This document shows, one piece after another, positions 16,028-25,000 of a stretch of DNA of 64,000 nucleotides. This DNA is from a virus. The notes under the pieces were generated by a model. The model saw nothing but the letters and a program-made list of their open reading frames with translations. It searched no databases and had not been told where the DNA came from. The number at the start of each line of letters is the position of its first letter. Within the stretch, counting starts at the first letter, position 1. Position numbers and translations under genes: made by a program. The stretch is taken from the IMG/VR virus record IMGVR_UViG_3300023192_003818, positions 1-64,000 of that record; one strand, written 5' to 3'.

Positions 16028-16965
16028 ATATTAAGTTTTCTCTCTATTAGATTCCTATAAGTTAATGGGAAAGTTTGTTGTATTAGGTTAGTAAATTTTT
16101 CAAAACCTAAGTCACTGGGATCTTTGTCTTGCATCTCAACAAGATAAACTTCTTTACCTTCGTTCATTAATGTTTCACAGAACTGTAAAGCTTGTTTTAT
16201 TGCGTCCTTATCCAATGCAATATAAATTTTAGATACTTTTGAAGTAACTAATTTTTTCATTAAAGATTTTTGTATATTTTTCCCTAATAAAGGAATAACA
16301 TTTCGTTTTATAGCAAGAGCATCAAATAATCCTTCACATAAAATAATTGGTAAATTCCAATTAATTAAATGTTCGTTAGGTATAATATCTCTTGAATATG
16401 AAGGATTTTTATATTTAAAATATTCATCTTTTTCATAAGCACGGGAAATGAAATAATTTAATTTTCCTTCTTTATCATAAGTGGGTATAATAACTCTTTT
16501 AGAATATTTACCATATTCACAATACCCTATATTATATTTAATTATATCTTCTTTTGTTACCTTTCTTCTTTTCAAATAACTTAAAGCATGTCTACCTATT
16601 ATATCAGTGGTTTTAATATCTAAGAGGGATTTGAATTCTTTGGGTAACTGTAAGATAGTAGTATTTGTAGGAGGTATGTTAACAGGTGGAGATGAAGAAG
16701 TAGTTAAAGAATATAATTCTTTAATTTTTTGTTGGGATATTTTTGCTTTATAAAATAAATCTATTAATCTTTTACCTTTAAATCCTTTATCTTCTCCACT
16801 ACATATCCAACATTGGAATTGATGAGTTGTTAAATTTATTTCTAATTTATGTTTAGTAGGATGACATTTGTTAGGACAAAAAAAAGCATAATTATTCCTT
16901 GCAGTTTTATGACATTCTCCTAAAACTTCTTGCAAAAGATTTAAGACTAATAAATCATTCTCCAT
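16024..16965 (-). CDS. DNA primase (CHC2-type zinc finger plus Toprim)
   Basis: 313 residues. An N-terminal zinc finger uses C30, C34, H39 or H35, C52 and C55 (CPNKC, then CWIC). The Toprim domain carries ILCEGLFDAL (E211, D215), YIALDKDA (D252, D254) and DKDPSD (280-285). No helicase domain follows, so this is a stand-alone primase working with a separate helicase, as in T4-like phages (gp61 role). It is coupled to the nuclease downstream. The 35-residue linker between the domains is Pro/Thr-rich. Confidence 0.88.
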   Translation of the reverse strand: MENDLLVLNLLQEVLGECHKTARNNYAFFCPNKCHPTKHKLEINLTTHQFQCWICSGEDKGFKGKRLIDLFYKAKISQQKIKELYSLTTSSSPPVNIPPTNTTILQLPKEFKSLLDIKTTDIIGRHALSYLKRRKVTKEDIIKYNIGYCEYGKYSKRVIIPTYDKEGKLNYFISRAYEKDEYFKYKNPSYSRDIIPNEHLINWNLPIILCEGLFDALAIKRNVIPLLGKNIQKSLMKKLVTSKVSKIYIALDKDAIKQALQFCETLMNEGKEVYLVEMQDKDPSDLGFEKFTNLIQQTFPLTYRNLIERKLNI

Positions 16966-17097
16966 ATTACCATATAAATTTATATAATGTTTTTTTGGTC
17001 GTTTCTACAACACTCACTTATATTAATACTAAGTGGGGTTTTGAATTTATATAAAAATTAAGTGATTAATCATATACATTAATGTACAATCAATATG

Positions 17098-17586
17098 TTA
17101 AGATTCCAAAAAATCTTTAGTAAAAAACTTTCCAAGAATATTTACGTTAAAATATTTTTCTGGTTTTTCTAATATTTCGTATTTGAATAAATATTTTGTT
17201 TCGAGATAAGTTAAATGTTTTTTATTATGAGCTAATTCTAATATTTCACGTTTAAAATTATTTTTACCCTCTTTTTTTATGAATTCTTTTAAAGGTTTAT
17301 TAGAACTCCAATAATTTAACCAATTAGATTCTTTTACTACTAATTTTTTAGAAGGAGCTCTTCCACGCATTTTTAAACGTTTTCGTTCTTCTTTTAATTT
17401 TATTAACTCTTTTTTACCTAATTTAATATTTTGCCGTGTTGCTAAATTTTTCCGACCTATATATTTTTTATTAGTAGATAATTGAGTAATTAAATATACA
17501 AAACCAAAACATTGTAAAGGATACATAATTTTATCTAAATCTTTTAAACTTTCTATAACTTTATTTTTATATAACCATTTTTCCAT
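17098..17586 (-). CDS. GIY-YIG-like nuclease
   Basis: 162 residues from ATG 17586 (MEKWLYKNKV). FGFVYLITQLSTNKKYIGRK is the GIY...YIG core with a FVY variant; a conserved Glu lies in TYLETKYLF and the terminal Asn in YFNVNILGKF. The region between holds the basic helix expected for DNA contact. No NUMOD DNA-binding modules follow, so it looks more like a phage recombination or repair nuclease than a homing enzyme, though homing cannot be excluded. An alternative upstream ATG would overlap the preceding gene. Confidence 0.7.
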   Translation of the reverse strand: MEKWLYKNKVIESLKDLDKIMYPLQCFGFVYLITQLSTNKKYIGRKNLATRQNIKLGKKELIKLKEERKRLKMRGRAPSKKLVVKESNWLNYWSSNKPLKEFIKKEGKNNFKREILELAHNKKHLTYLETKYLFKYEILEKPEKYFNVNILGKFFTKDFLES

Positions 17587-17597
17587 TGTTTTTATTT

Positions 17598-17903
17598 TTA
17601 TGATATACAACCACTAAAAGAACCTAAAAGACCATTAGAATCTATTTGATAAACTACGAGAGCACTTATTTTATACCATTTATTTCCACCATTAAATTTA
17701 TTTGAAGGGGTTCCAGGATCTCCTGTGTATAATGTATCACCCCCTTCAGGAAGAATATAATCTCCATCATGATACCTAGTCCAATTTAATACTCCTGAAC
17801 TACAGGCATTAGGACCAGTAGTATCTCCATGTCGATCCATTGAAAAAGAGGTTACTGATAATGATTGAGTTTCTATAAATGATGCTGCTATTATTCCATT
17901 CAT
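17598..17903 (-). CDS. Small tail-associated protein
   Basis: 101 residues starting MNGIIAASFIETQSLSVTSF, rich in Gly, Ser, Asp, with three Cys (one in NACSSG, two near the C-terminus including SGCIS). Located directly after the tail fibre gene with a 2-base gap. Composition and position suggest a small adhesin or fibre-tip protein; no named family recognised. Confidence 0.55.
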   Translation of the reverse strand: MNGIIAASFIETQSLSVTSFSMDRHGDTTGPNACSSGVLNWTRYHDGDYILPEGGDTLYTGDPGTPSNKFNGGNKWYKISALVVYQIDSNGLLGSFSGCIS

Positions 17904-17905
17904 AA

Positions 17906-18973
17906 TTATGATGGTGTTAATTCTCCAAATACTCTATATTCTGTGGCTGTCATTTTTTGTATTGCTACTCTACTATATTGTCCATCCATTACAAGAGTTG
18001 CACTACTATTAACTTTTAAAGTAGCATTCCCTTCATAAATAGTTATAGTACCTGAACCATAATTCTCTATTTCTGAGGTATCACCTATATTAGATAATGA
18101 ACTACTATTTACTGTTACGTTAAAAGTTCCACCACTTATTTTTCTAATAGTTGTAGAATCTGTAGGAGTAACTGTAAAAGCAGTAGAGGCACTAACTATA
18201 CTTCTTCTTAAGTCATTATTAAATATACCTAATGGAATTGAACTAATCACTTGTCTACTTTCAACATTTGAATTATTTGCAATTAACCAATCAGTCCCTA
18301 CCAATGCATCACCTAATGGTAATCCTGAGAATTCTAAACTAATTGTTTGTACGTGATCTCCACTTGTAGTATTTAAAGTACCATCAAGTCCTGTACTAGT
18401 AGTAATATTAACTTGAGTTATATCACCAGTATTTGATGTCCAACTTAAATTGTTATTGAAGAAACCTAATTGAATTTCACTTGCAGCTTTCCTACTTTCG
18501 GTTGAACCGTTTTGAATAATAAATTCAGTTGTACCAGCAATATCGCCAGTCATATCTGTAAGGGTTGAAAATTCAAGATCTATAGTTTGAGTATGGTCAC
18601 CTGAAGTTGTGTCTTGATCACCTGTTAGGCCTATTCCTGCCGTAATGTTGACTCTTGTGATGTTGCCAACCGGTAAACCCGTTAAACCTGAGCCGTCTCC
18701 TTCAAAACTTCCTGAAAATGAGCCACTTCTAATAATATTATAATTATTGTAAAATATTTGACCTGTTGAAGTATCAAAAGCAAGGAAATTTTCCTGAGTA
18801 ACTGTAAGAAGTTTATTAGGATCCAAATATAAAGAACCTGTTAAAGTTAAAGAACCTGATAAGATTATATCATATTCTTCAGTTCCCGAAAAAGCATCTA
18901 TTGATTGTGTTACATCCCAAGAATTAATTGTTTGACCTTGGGTTATGTTGGTTTTATCTAAATTTCTAGCCAT
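17906..18973 (-). CDS. Tail fibre-like protein with internal repeats
   Basis: 355 residues. Two similar blocks (NITRVNITAGIGLTGDQDTT near 105 and DITQVNITTSTGLDGTLNTT near 190), each followed by SGDHTQTIDLEF or SGDHVQTISLEF, mark a repeated beta module typical of phage fibres. The C-terminal part is Ser/Thr-rich beta (FNVTVNSSSLSNIGDTSEI). Likely a trimeric receptor-binding or fibre shaft protein. An AATATTTATAA motif lies 16 bases upstream. Confidence 0.75.
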   Translation of the reverse strand: MARNLDKTNITQGQTINSWDVTQSIDAFSGTEEYDIILSGSLTLTGSLYLDPNKLLTVTQENFLAFDTSTGQIFYNNYNIIRSGSFSGSFEGDGSGLTGLPVGNITRVNITAGIGLTGDQDTTSGDHTQTIDLEFSTLTDMTGDIAGTTEFIIQNGSTESRKAASEIQLGFFNNNLSWTSNTGDITQVNITTSTGLDGTLNTTSGDHVQTISLEFSGLPLGDALVGTDWLIANNSNVESRQVISSIPLGIFNNDLRRSIVSASTAFTVTPTDSTTIRKISGGTFNVTVNSSSLSNIGDTSEIENYGSGTITIYEGNATLKVNSSATLVMDGQYSRVAIQKMTATEYRVFGELTPS

Positions 18974-18988
18974 TTGTTTTTTTATATA

Positions 18989-18998
18989 TTATAAATAT
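18989..18998 (-). promoter_or_regulatory. Late-type promoter motif (ATATTTATAA)
   Basis: Minus strand TATATTTATAATATA, 16 bases before the fibre start at 18973. Confidence 0.5.
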
Positions 18999-19002
18999 AA
19001 TA

Positions 19003-19971
19003 TTATCTATCGATATTTATTAAAATGTTAGTATCTACAAAATTATTTTTAGGTAAGGGTTTGGCTAATTTACCTAAAGCTAATAATTCAAATTTTTCAT
19101 TATATAAACCTATTGTTGTAATATAAGGTTCAAAATAAGAACTTGTAACATAATCGTATACATCTCCTTCACTTCCCTTTAAAATTGTTGGGTTTAAACT
19201 ATAATTAAATTCATCGGAATTTATTTCACATTTATATTGAGTTTCATAAAATTTATAAGAACTTGAAAATGAACAAGTTATATTACTTTCATCTATATAA
19301 GTAGAAATAAAATTACTATATATAACACCTTCTCCTCCATAACTTCCTGTTCCATACTCTGATTCTCCATAAGATTCAAGAATTTCTTCAACAATAATCT
19401 CATCTTTACATATTATTATTAAACCATGTTGATATATTATATTACCTATAAAATTATCCTTATATTTTAATCTTCCTTCCCCATCATCTGTTATACTTCC
19501 ACTTATAGGACTTATAAGTTCAAATGAATTAGGTTGTATAAAATCCCCAAATAATTTAGAAGGAATAGAAATTACTCCTATTATATCACCACTTGAGGTT
19601 GGGAAATTTTTTTGAGGGTTTAAATCTGTTTGTTCATAATTATAAAATGAAGTTTGATATGTACTTCCCTCTATAGTTCCATCATTATTATAACTTGCCG
19701 TACTTGCTTCAGAAATTTCACCCTCACTTCCTGATAAATAATTATTATAATAAAGTTGCTTTATCGAATCATATATTAATACTTCAGATTGGGGGTTAAA
19801 ATCTCCTGTTAATGTTTTATTATCCAGGTAAGAATCTACTAATCCAGTATATCTATTTATTTGAACATCAGACGCAGAAAATTCAGTTTCTCCTTTGAAA
19901 GTAAAGCTTTTATTTACTTCAAAAGGAGATATTATTATATCTTGAGAATTGAATTGTTTGTAAGCCCCCAT
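19003..19971 (-). CDS. Tail protein, paralogue of 20249-21283
   Basis: 322 residues starting MGAYKQFNSQDIIISPFEVN. The C-terminal 70 residues (EFNYSLNPTILKGSEGDVYD, then TTIGLYNEKFELLALGKLAK and ILINIDR) align with the end of the 344-residue protein two genes upstream, so the two arose by duplication. Ser/Thr/Gly-rich virion composition. Probably a distal tail or baseplate-attached component. Confidence 0.7.
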   Translation of the reverse strand: MGAYKQFNSQDIIISPFEVNKSFTFKGETEFSASDVQINRYTGLVDSYLDNKTLTGDFNPQSEVLIYDSIKQLYYNNYLSGSEGEISEASTASYNNDGTIEGSTYQTSFYNYEQTDLNPQKNFPTSSGDIIGVISIPSKLFGDFIQPNSFELISPISGSITDDGEGRLKYKDNFIGNIIYQHGLIIICKDEIIVEEILESYGESEYGTGSYGGEGVIYSNFISTYIDESNITCSFSSSYKFYETQYKCEINSDEFNYSLNPTILKGSEGDVYDYVTSSYFEPYITTIGLYNEKFELLALGKLAKPLPKNNFVDTNILINIDR

Positions 19972-19972
19972 T

Positions 19973-20230
19973 TTACATTAAAGGTTTGATTTTATCTATT
20001 ATAATTTCAGGTTTATTATAAATATCACTTTCCCAAAATCTTAACAAATTATATCCTTTATTTTTAGCAAACTTATTTTTAAATTTATCATTTTTCTTAA
20101 CTTCTTCTAATTTATAAAAATATTTATCTAAACTAGGACCTCCATGCCAATAATCACCATCAATTTCTAATAATAAATTTGTGTTTTTAATTCTAAAATC
20201 ATATGATTTACAAACTTTATTATTAGAAAT
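19973..20230 (-). pseudogene. 5'-truncated Vsr/DUF559-like endonuclease remnant
   Basis: An open stretch with no start codon and an in-frame TGA at 20231-20233. It encodes ISNNKVCKSYDFRIKNTNLL followed by LEIDGDYWHGGPS, then KNKFAKNKGYNLLRFWESDI and a short C-terminus. EIDGDYWHG, the N-FA-x-x-x-GY-LLRFWE-D-I spacing and the length match the C-terminal half of Vsr/EDxHD-type (DUF559-related) endonucleases used by free-standing homing genes. The N-terminal half is missing. It sits exactly between the two paralogous tail genes. Confidence 0.7.
20016..20025 (-). promoter_or_regulatory. Late-type promoter motif within the remnant
   Basis: Minus strand ATATTTATAATAAACC, 45 bases before the start at 19971; it may be why this piece of the remnant was kept. 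Confidence 0.3.
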
Positions 20231-20248
20231 TCATTAGTAAAAATTAAA

Positions 20249-21283
20249 TCAAAAATCTAACTTTATTCTTATAAGTATTTCTTTTGTAAAATCTTTATTT
20301 AAAGGTCTTGACATTTTTGCTACAGCTACTAATTCATTAGCATCATTATACAAACCAATTGTTGTTGGGTAAACTTGAGGATTATCTATAAAATAAGTGA
20401 ATATAACTTCTCCGGTAGTACCTGAAATAAAACTAGGATTTTCAGAATAATTAAATTCAGAATTCCGTGCTCTAACGAATATATAATCTGAAGTAATAGT
20501 TTCTTCAGCATTTAATTTAAATACATCATCTCCAGATGAACCCGATAAATGAATATATAATTTTTCAGGATTTTTAGCAGATCCTGATGTTCTATCAGTA
20601 TTCAGATTAATTCCCCCACCATCTAAAGTATTATCATCAAGTGCAGCCCCATTTAGTAAAATTGTTGAAATATCGGGAAGAAATAAACCATACGAACCTG
20701 AATTAGGAGTATGACCTGTTCCTTCGTCATATGAAGTTCCATCTGAACCACTTATGATTTGATATGCTCTTTGTGTTCCATAATATATAGGCAATGATAC
20801 CATTCCTGAATCATCTGTTAAGTGGATTTTTTCATAATTTATATTACTACTACTTAAAATTAAATTAAAAGAACCAGGTAAAAGTTTTTCTTTATATCTT
20901 GCTCTTTCAATATTTATAGCATAAAAATAACTTCCTGTAAAACTTGTACCAAACATAAATTGAGAATTTTCATCTTCTAATATTAAAGTTCTATACTGAC
21001 CATAAATTGTTTTGGTAGGAGAAACTCCGGGTACTGAAGAATCAAAATCTGTACCTCCACCTCCTGTATCATCTCCATATGCAATTGAAAATTGTACTTG
21101 TGCAGTACTATCTTCTGATGCGGTTTGGTATGTATTTAAATAATATGGTCCTGAACTTCCTTCTTTCTGTGTTGAAGAAGTATAATAAGTATTTAATGAT
21201 AATGAATTGTTTGACCAAACTGTAGAAGTTACTGTATTTGAACTTACTAAAAAATCTTCGGCATCTAATTTTTTGAAACCCAT
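20249..21283 (-). CDS. Tail protein, paralogue of 19003-19971
   Basis: 344 residues starting MGFKKLDAEDFLVSSNTVTS. Rich in Ser, Thr, Gly, with YGTQRAYQIISGSDG and a C-terminal block (EFNYSENPSFISGTTGEVIF, TTIGLYNDANELVAVAKMSR) shared with the downstream paralogue. A virion tail role follows from composition and from the neighbouring baseplate and fibre genes. Ends in TGA, 18 bases upstream of the endonuclease remnant. Confidence 0.72.
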   Translation of the reverse strand: MGFKKLDAEDFLVSSNTVTSTVWSNNSLSLNTYYTSSTQKEGSSGPYYLNTYQTASEDSTAQVQFSIAYGDDTGGGGTDFDSSVPGVSPTKTIYGQYRTLILEDENSQFMFGTSFTGSYFYAINIERARYKEKLLPGSFNLILSSSNINYEKIHLTDDSGMVSLPIYYGTQRAYQIISGSDGTSYDEGTGHTPNSGSYGLFLPDISTILLNGAALDDNTLDGGGINLNTDRTSGSAKNPEKLYIHLSGSSGDDVFKLNAEETITSDYIFVRARNSEFNYSENPSFISGTTGEVIFTYFIDNPQVYPTTIGLYNDANELVAVAKMSRPLNKDFTKEILIRIKLDF

Positions 21284-21287
21284 AATA

Positions 21288-21956
21288 TTATGTTAATTGG
21301 TTTTTAGTTATTGTTATAGGAATAGCTACACGTGCCCCACTATCCAAACCTACAACGGTAAGAGTAGTTCTTATCTGAGTATTATCACCAAATAAAGTGT
21401 TGATAGTTGTTGCTGTTAAATTAAATTGTGTTCCTATTACTGTTTTAGAAACATTTGTTCCTATTGTTGTAGTTGAATTAATATTTTGATTTATTGATGA
21501 TTTATTATTAATCCCTACCCCATTAAATTGACTTAATAATCTTATATCTCCAATTGTAACACTATAACCATTTGATTCAAATGTTTGAGTATTACCTAAA
21601 TAATTTAGAGTTTGAGGGGTAATTGCTAATTTAGCTCCTTGTTTAAGAGTAATAGCAGCAAAACCTAAATCTAATACAGGTAATTTAGCTGTTCCTCTTG
21701 GTAAAGTTACTAATTTAAATTTCATTATTTGTTGTTCATCTGGGAAGGCTTCTAGTAAAGGCATATTATCTATTGCTTCCCCATAATAAGCAGAACCTGA
21801 TGGATGAATTGGGTTATACAAAGTATAATCTATTTCATCATCTGCTAATGCAAATTGTGTAATTCTAAAAGAACCATCACCTTTGGCTATTAGTTCTCTT
21901 CCTTTTTTTGTTAATATTGCGTCTACAGTAATAACACTATTGTTAAGATAACCCAC
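21288..21956 (-). CDS. Tail/structural protein
   Basis: 222 residues opening MGYLNNSVITVDAILTKKGR. TKKGRELIAKGDGSFRITQFALADDEIDY is a pattern I recognise from virion proteins of environmental T4-like phages. The remainder is beta-rich with a KQGAKLAITPQTLNYLG segment. Four bases separate it from the paralogue downstream. Exact position in the virion unknown. Confidence 0.7.
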   Translation of the reverse strand: MGYLNNSVITVDAILTKKGRELIAKGDGSFRITQFALADDEIDYTLYNPIHPSGSAYYGEAIDNMPLLEAFPDEQQIMKFKLVTLPRGTAKLPVLDLGFAAITLKQGAKLAITPQTLNYLGNTQTFESNGYSVTIGDIRLLSQFNGVGINNKSSINQNINSTTTIGTNVSKTVIGTQFNLTATTINTLFGDNTQIRTTLTVVGLDSGARVAIPITITKNQLT

Positions 21957-21971
21957 TGAATTTTTTGTTTT

Positions 21972-22082
21972 TTAATTAATGTATGAAAAGGTATGTCCTT
22001 TTCTTATTTTTTTATTATTTCCTATTAATATTGATATAATTGTTCTTTTCTTTATATATTTTTTTAAATTAAAATTATTCAT
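21972..22082 (-). CDS. 36-residue orphan leader peptide
   Basis: ATG at 22082 opens MNNFNLKKYIKKRTIISILI, the NFN-type leader of the head cassette, here with KK in place of the SEG cleavage site and only about 16 further residues before TAA at 21972. An AATATTTATAA-type motif sits 5 bases upstream, so it is placed for expression. No body gene follows in frame. It is either a functional short peptide or a remnant of a leader-tagged gene lost from between the tail genes. Confidence 0.5.
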   Translation of the reverse strand: MNNFNLKKYIKKRTIISILIGNNKKIRKGHTFSYIN

Positions 22083-22086
22083 TTTA

Positions 22087-22096
22087 TTATAAATAT
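22087..22096 (-). promoter_or_regulatory. Late-type promoter motif (ATATTTATAA)
   Basis: Minus strand CATATTTATAATAAAATG; the last three bases are the start of the orphan leader. Also upstream of 21288-21956. Confidence 0.5.
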
Positions 22097-22097
22097 G

Positions 22098-25000
22098 TTA
22101 TTTTATTACTCCTTTACCTATTAAATTGGTAATTATTTCGGAAGCATTTTCTTGTAATGAAATTACAGGGAATTCTGGAAATAAAAGTCCTGATGTTGAT
22201 GATTCTTTTGGGGGATTTGAATAAGGATAAGTTAATCCTAATAATATACTATTGGCATTATCAATATATCTTCTTACTAAAAAGAAATCTTTATTTATAG
22301 ATGTTGGTACTTCCTTGTCTAACTCTATTTTTAATCTACCTTTTCCATCACTTTCAATATTTTGTTGTGGTGGAGTTATTTTTTTAATTTTATAAGTATA
22401 ATTTTCATTATTACCAAATCTTATTTCATCTCCTTCTTCAAAATTTATTGGGTAAATAATAGTATCAAATCTTGTACCTTCAGGTTCTTCTCCTCCAGGA
22501 TGGTATTCTGAAGGTCCTACTTCATAATTTAATTCTCCTTGATAATGAGAACCTCCGTATGCTTCATTTATATTAGATGAAGACATTATTAATATTCTTT
22601 GATCTAAAATATCATTTCCACCTCCTGCTGAACCTGTAAATACCCAAAATGGGGCTGAACCTGTATTATCTCCTGATAATAAATGGGATTTAGAACCAAA
22701 GTTTGTAATTTTGGTTGGAAGTTTTTTTCCCTCATATCCTTCAGGGTAAAATACACTTTGAATTTTTCCTTTACTTTTATTTATTTCCCCATTTATTTCC
22801 CATTTAATAATATCATTTCTATTAAATATGTAATTTCCTGAATTAGCTTTTATACCCCATTCTAAAGCTACGATATCTCCTTTATCTTCTATACCTCCAT
22901 CTCCAGATTTATATAATCCTTTTTGTTTTAAGAAAGTTTTAATAGCACGATTTAATAATACTATTTCTATTTGAGAACTTGAATTTAAACCTATTGCATG
23001 AGTTGAATTTTTACTTAACCTTTTATTAAAATGGGTAAATTTATTAACAGAATTGATCTTAATAAATCTTACAATATCATTATTTTTTCCTATAACAGAA
23101 CCTACATTAAAACTTTTCCCTCCTTTTTTATGAACTATTAAAAATATATCTTCTAATTCAAAAGGAATATTATTGCTTCCACTTAATAAACTTAATTTTA
23201 CATTTAATTCTGCTCCATTACTATTATATAACCAGTTTGTAGTAAAAGAAGTTTCTAAAAATATATGTTGAGTATCTCCTAAATTATCACCAATTCCAGG
23301 GTCTCCACCAGGGAAAGTAATAATACCTAATGAATAAGGATTAGTAGCATAACTTTTAACTTCTATTTCTTCAGTAGGGTCTAAAACTTTATATATTGTC
23401 TTTGAAGGGAGACCATCTAATGAAGAAGAACCTAGAGCTGAAAAACTATAATCATCAAAAGCATTCTCATCATCATTATCATATAGACTTATACGACCTG
23501 ACCCAGTTAAAGGGATATCCCTTGAATAACCAATACTTGAAGTTTGAGTATATAATATAGGGGTTATTAATTTTCCTACTAAATGTGTTGGGTATAAACT
23601 ATTTAATTCTTTTAATTCTTTACTTCCTGAATTAATAGAAATACTTGCTAACCCTCCTTCTGGGAAAGATTGGATTAAAGTTGTTAATCCTGTTCCTTGT
23701 AAACTAGGTGGAATTGCATTTCCTTCTTCATCTATTAAATAAGTTAAATTTATATTAACAGTATCATTAAGGTTAGGATAGACATCTCTAATTGAATCAA
23801 AATATCCAAAGAAAGCTGTTCTTAATTCTATAGTAGGTAATTTACCATAAGTTCCTGTATCTTTGGGAGTCCAAACATTTAATCTTTCACTTGTTGATTT
23901 TGAACCAATATATCTAGAAGTAATAATACTTAAAGAAGAATAATTTGAATCAGGTACTTTTGCGGGGGTTGCAGTTCCTTCAAATATAGATGCTGAATTA
24001 ATAGGATTATAGATATCTGTTGTATAATCTACTTCCATTAACCAAGTATTATCTCTTGAATTTACATAATTATTTAATAATGGTTGGCAATCTAAAGCTA
24101 AATTAAAAGGTAAAACTCCTGACCCAAAGAAGGTTGGGAGTATAACTGCTGAACTTGTTGGTTCATTAAAATTTCCATATTCATAAGGTTCATCAAGTGG
24201 GGATAAAACTGAATCATTAGGATGAATACTCATAGTATATTCACTAATAGTTAAACCCCCATTAAGACTTTTATTAACATGGATTGCCATTCTAAAGGCA
24301 TCATCATAATCAAAATTTCCTTGGAAAGAACCAGATATTGTAACTCTATCTTTTGAACTACTATCAGGAACAATAAAATCCTCTGATAGTATAATATCAC
24401 CCTCCTCTATATTAGAATCATTTTTATTTCCTTGATATACTCTTAAAGAACCTGTAAGCCTAAAAGTTTCTTCAGTACCTACCTTAATAGATTGAGTTAT
24501 ATATAATTTAGGATAATCATTATCTTTTTGGAAACCAACCTTAATACTTGAAGTTATATTAGTAAATTCATATTGTACATAATACATACTTTCAGTAAGA
24601 TTAGAGTGAGGAGTTGTTCCTGATATAGGACTATCAGTAAAATTGTAATAACCTGAACTACTTATGATTTGGGAGGATAAGGTATCTGATGAAGTAATTT
24701 CGTAATCTCCAGCAGATGAAGTATTTTTTAATATTACTCTAATGTCAGCCGTTCCTTCATTATTTCCACTTGTTAAATTAAGATTCATCAATGCTGGTTG
24801 CAATAGAGTTCCTTGAGATTGGATAAAAGAATCCCCACTATTGTTTCCACTCTCATCATTATACTCATAAGCACATTGCCAATTATCTATTATATATTCA
24901 AAATCAGTATCAGTTTGAACTTCCATTCTAAAGTAGAAAGGACGAGAATCATTTCCTAATCTTGAAACAAACCATGCTTTGTTAAGAATATAATAAAAAG

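Noticed and set aside
17098-17586. GIY-YIG homing enzyme like 57176-57841
   Set aside because: No NUMOD or other DNA-binding modules and it is embedded near replication genes; kept as a general GIY-YIG-like nuclease.
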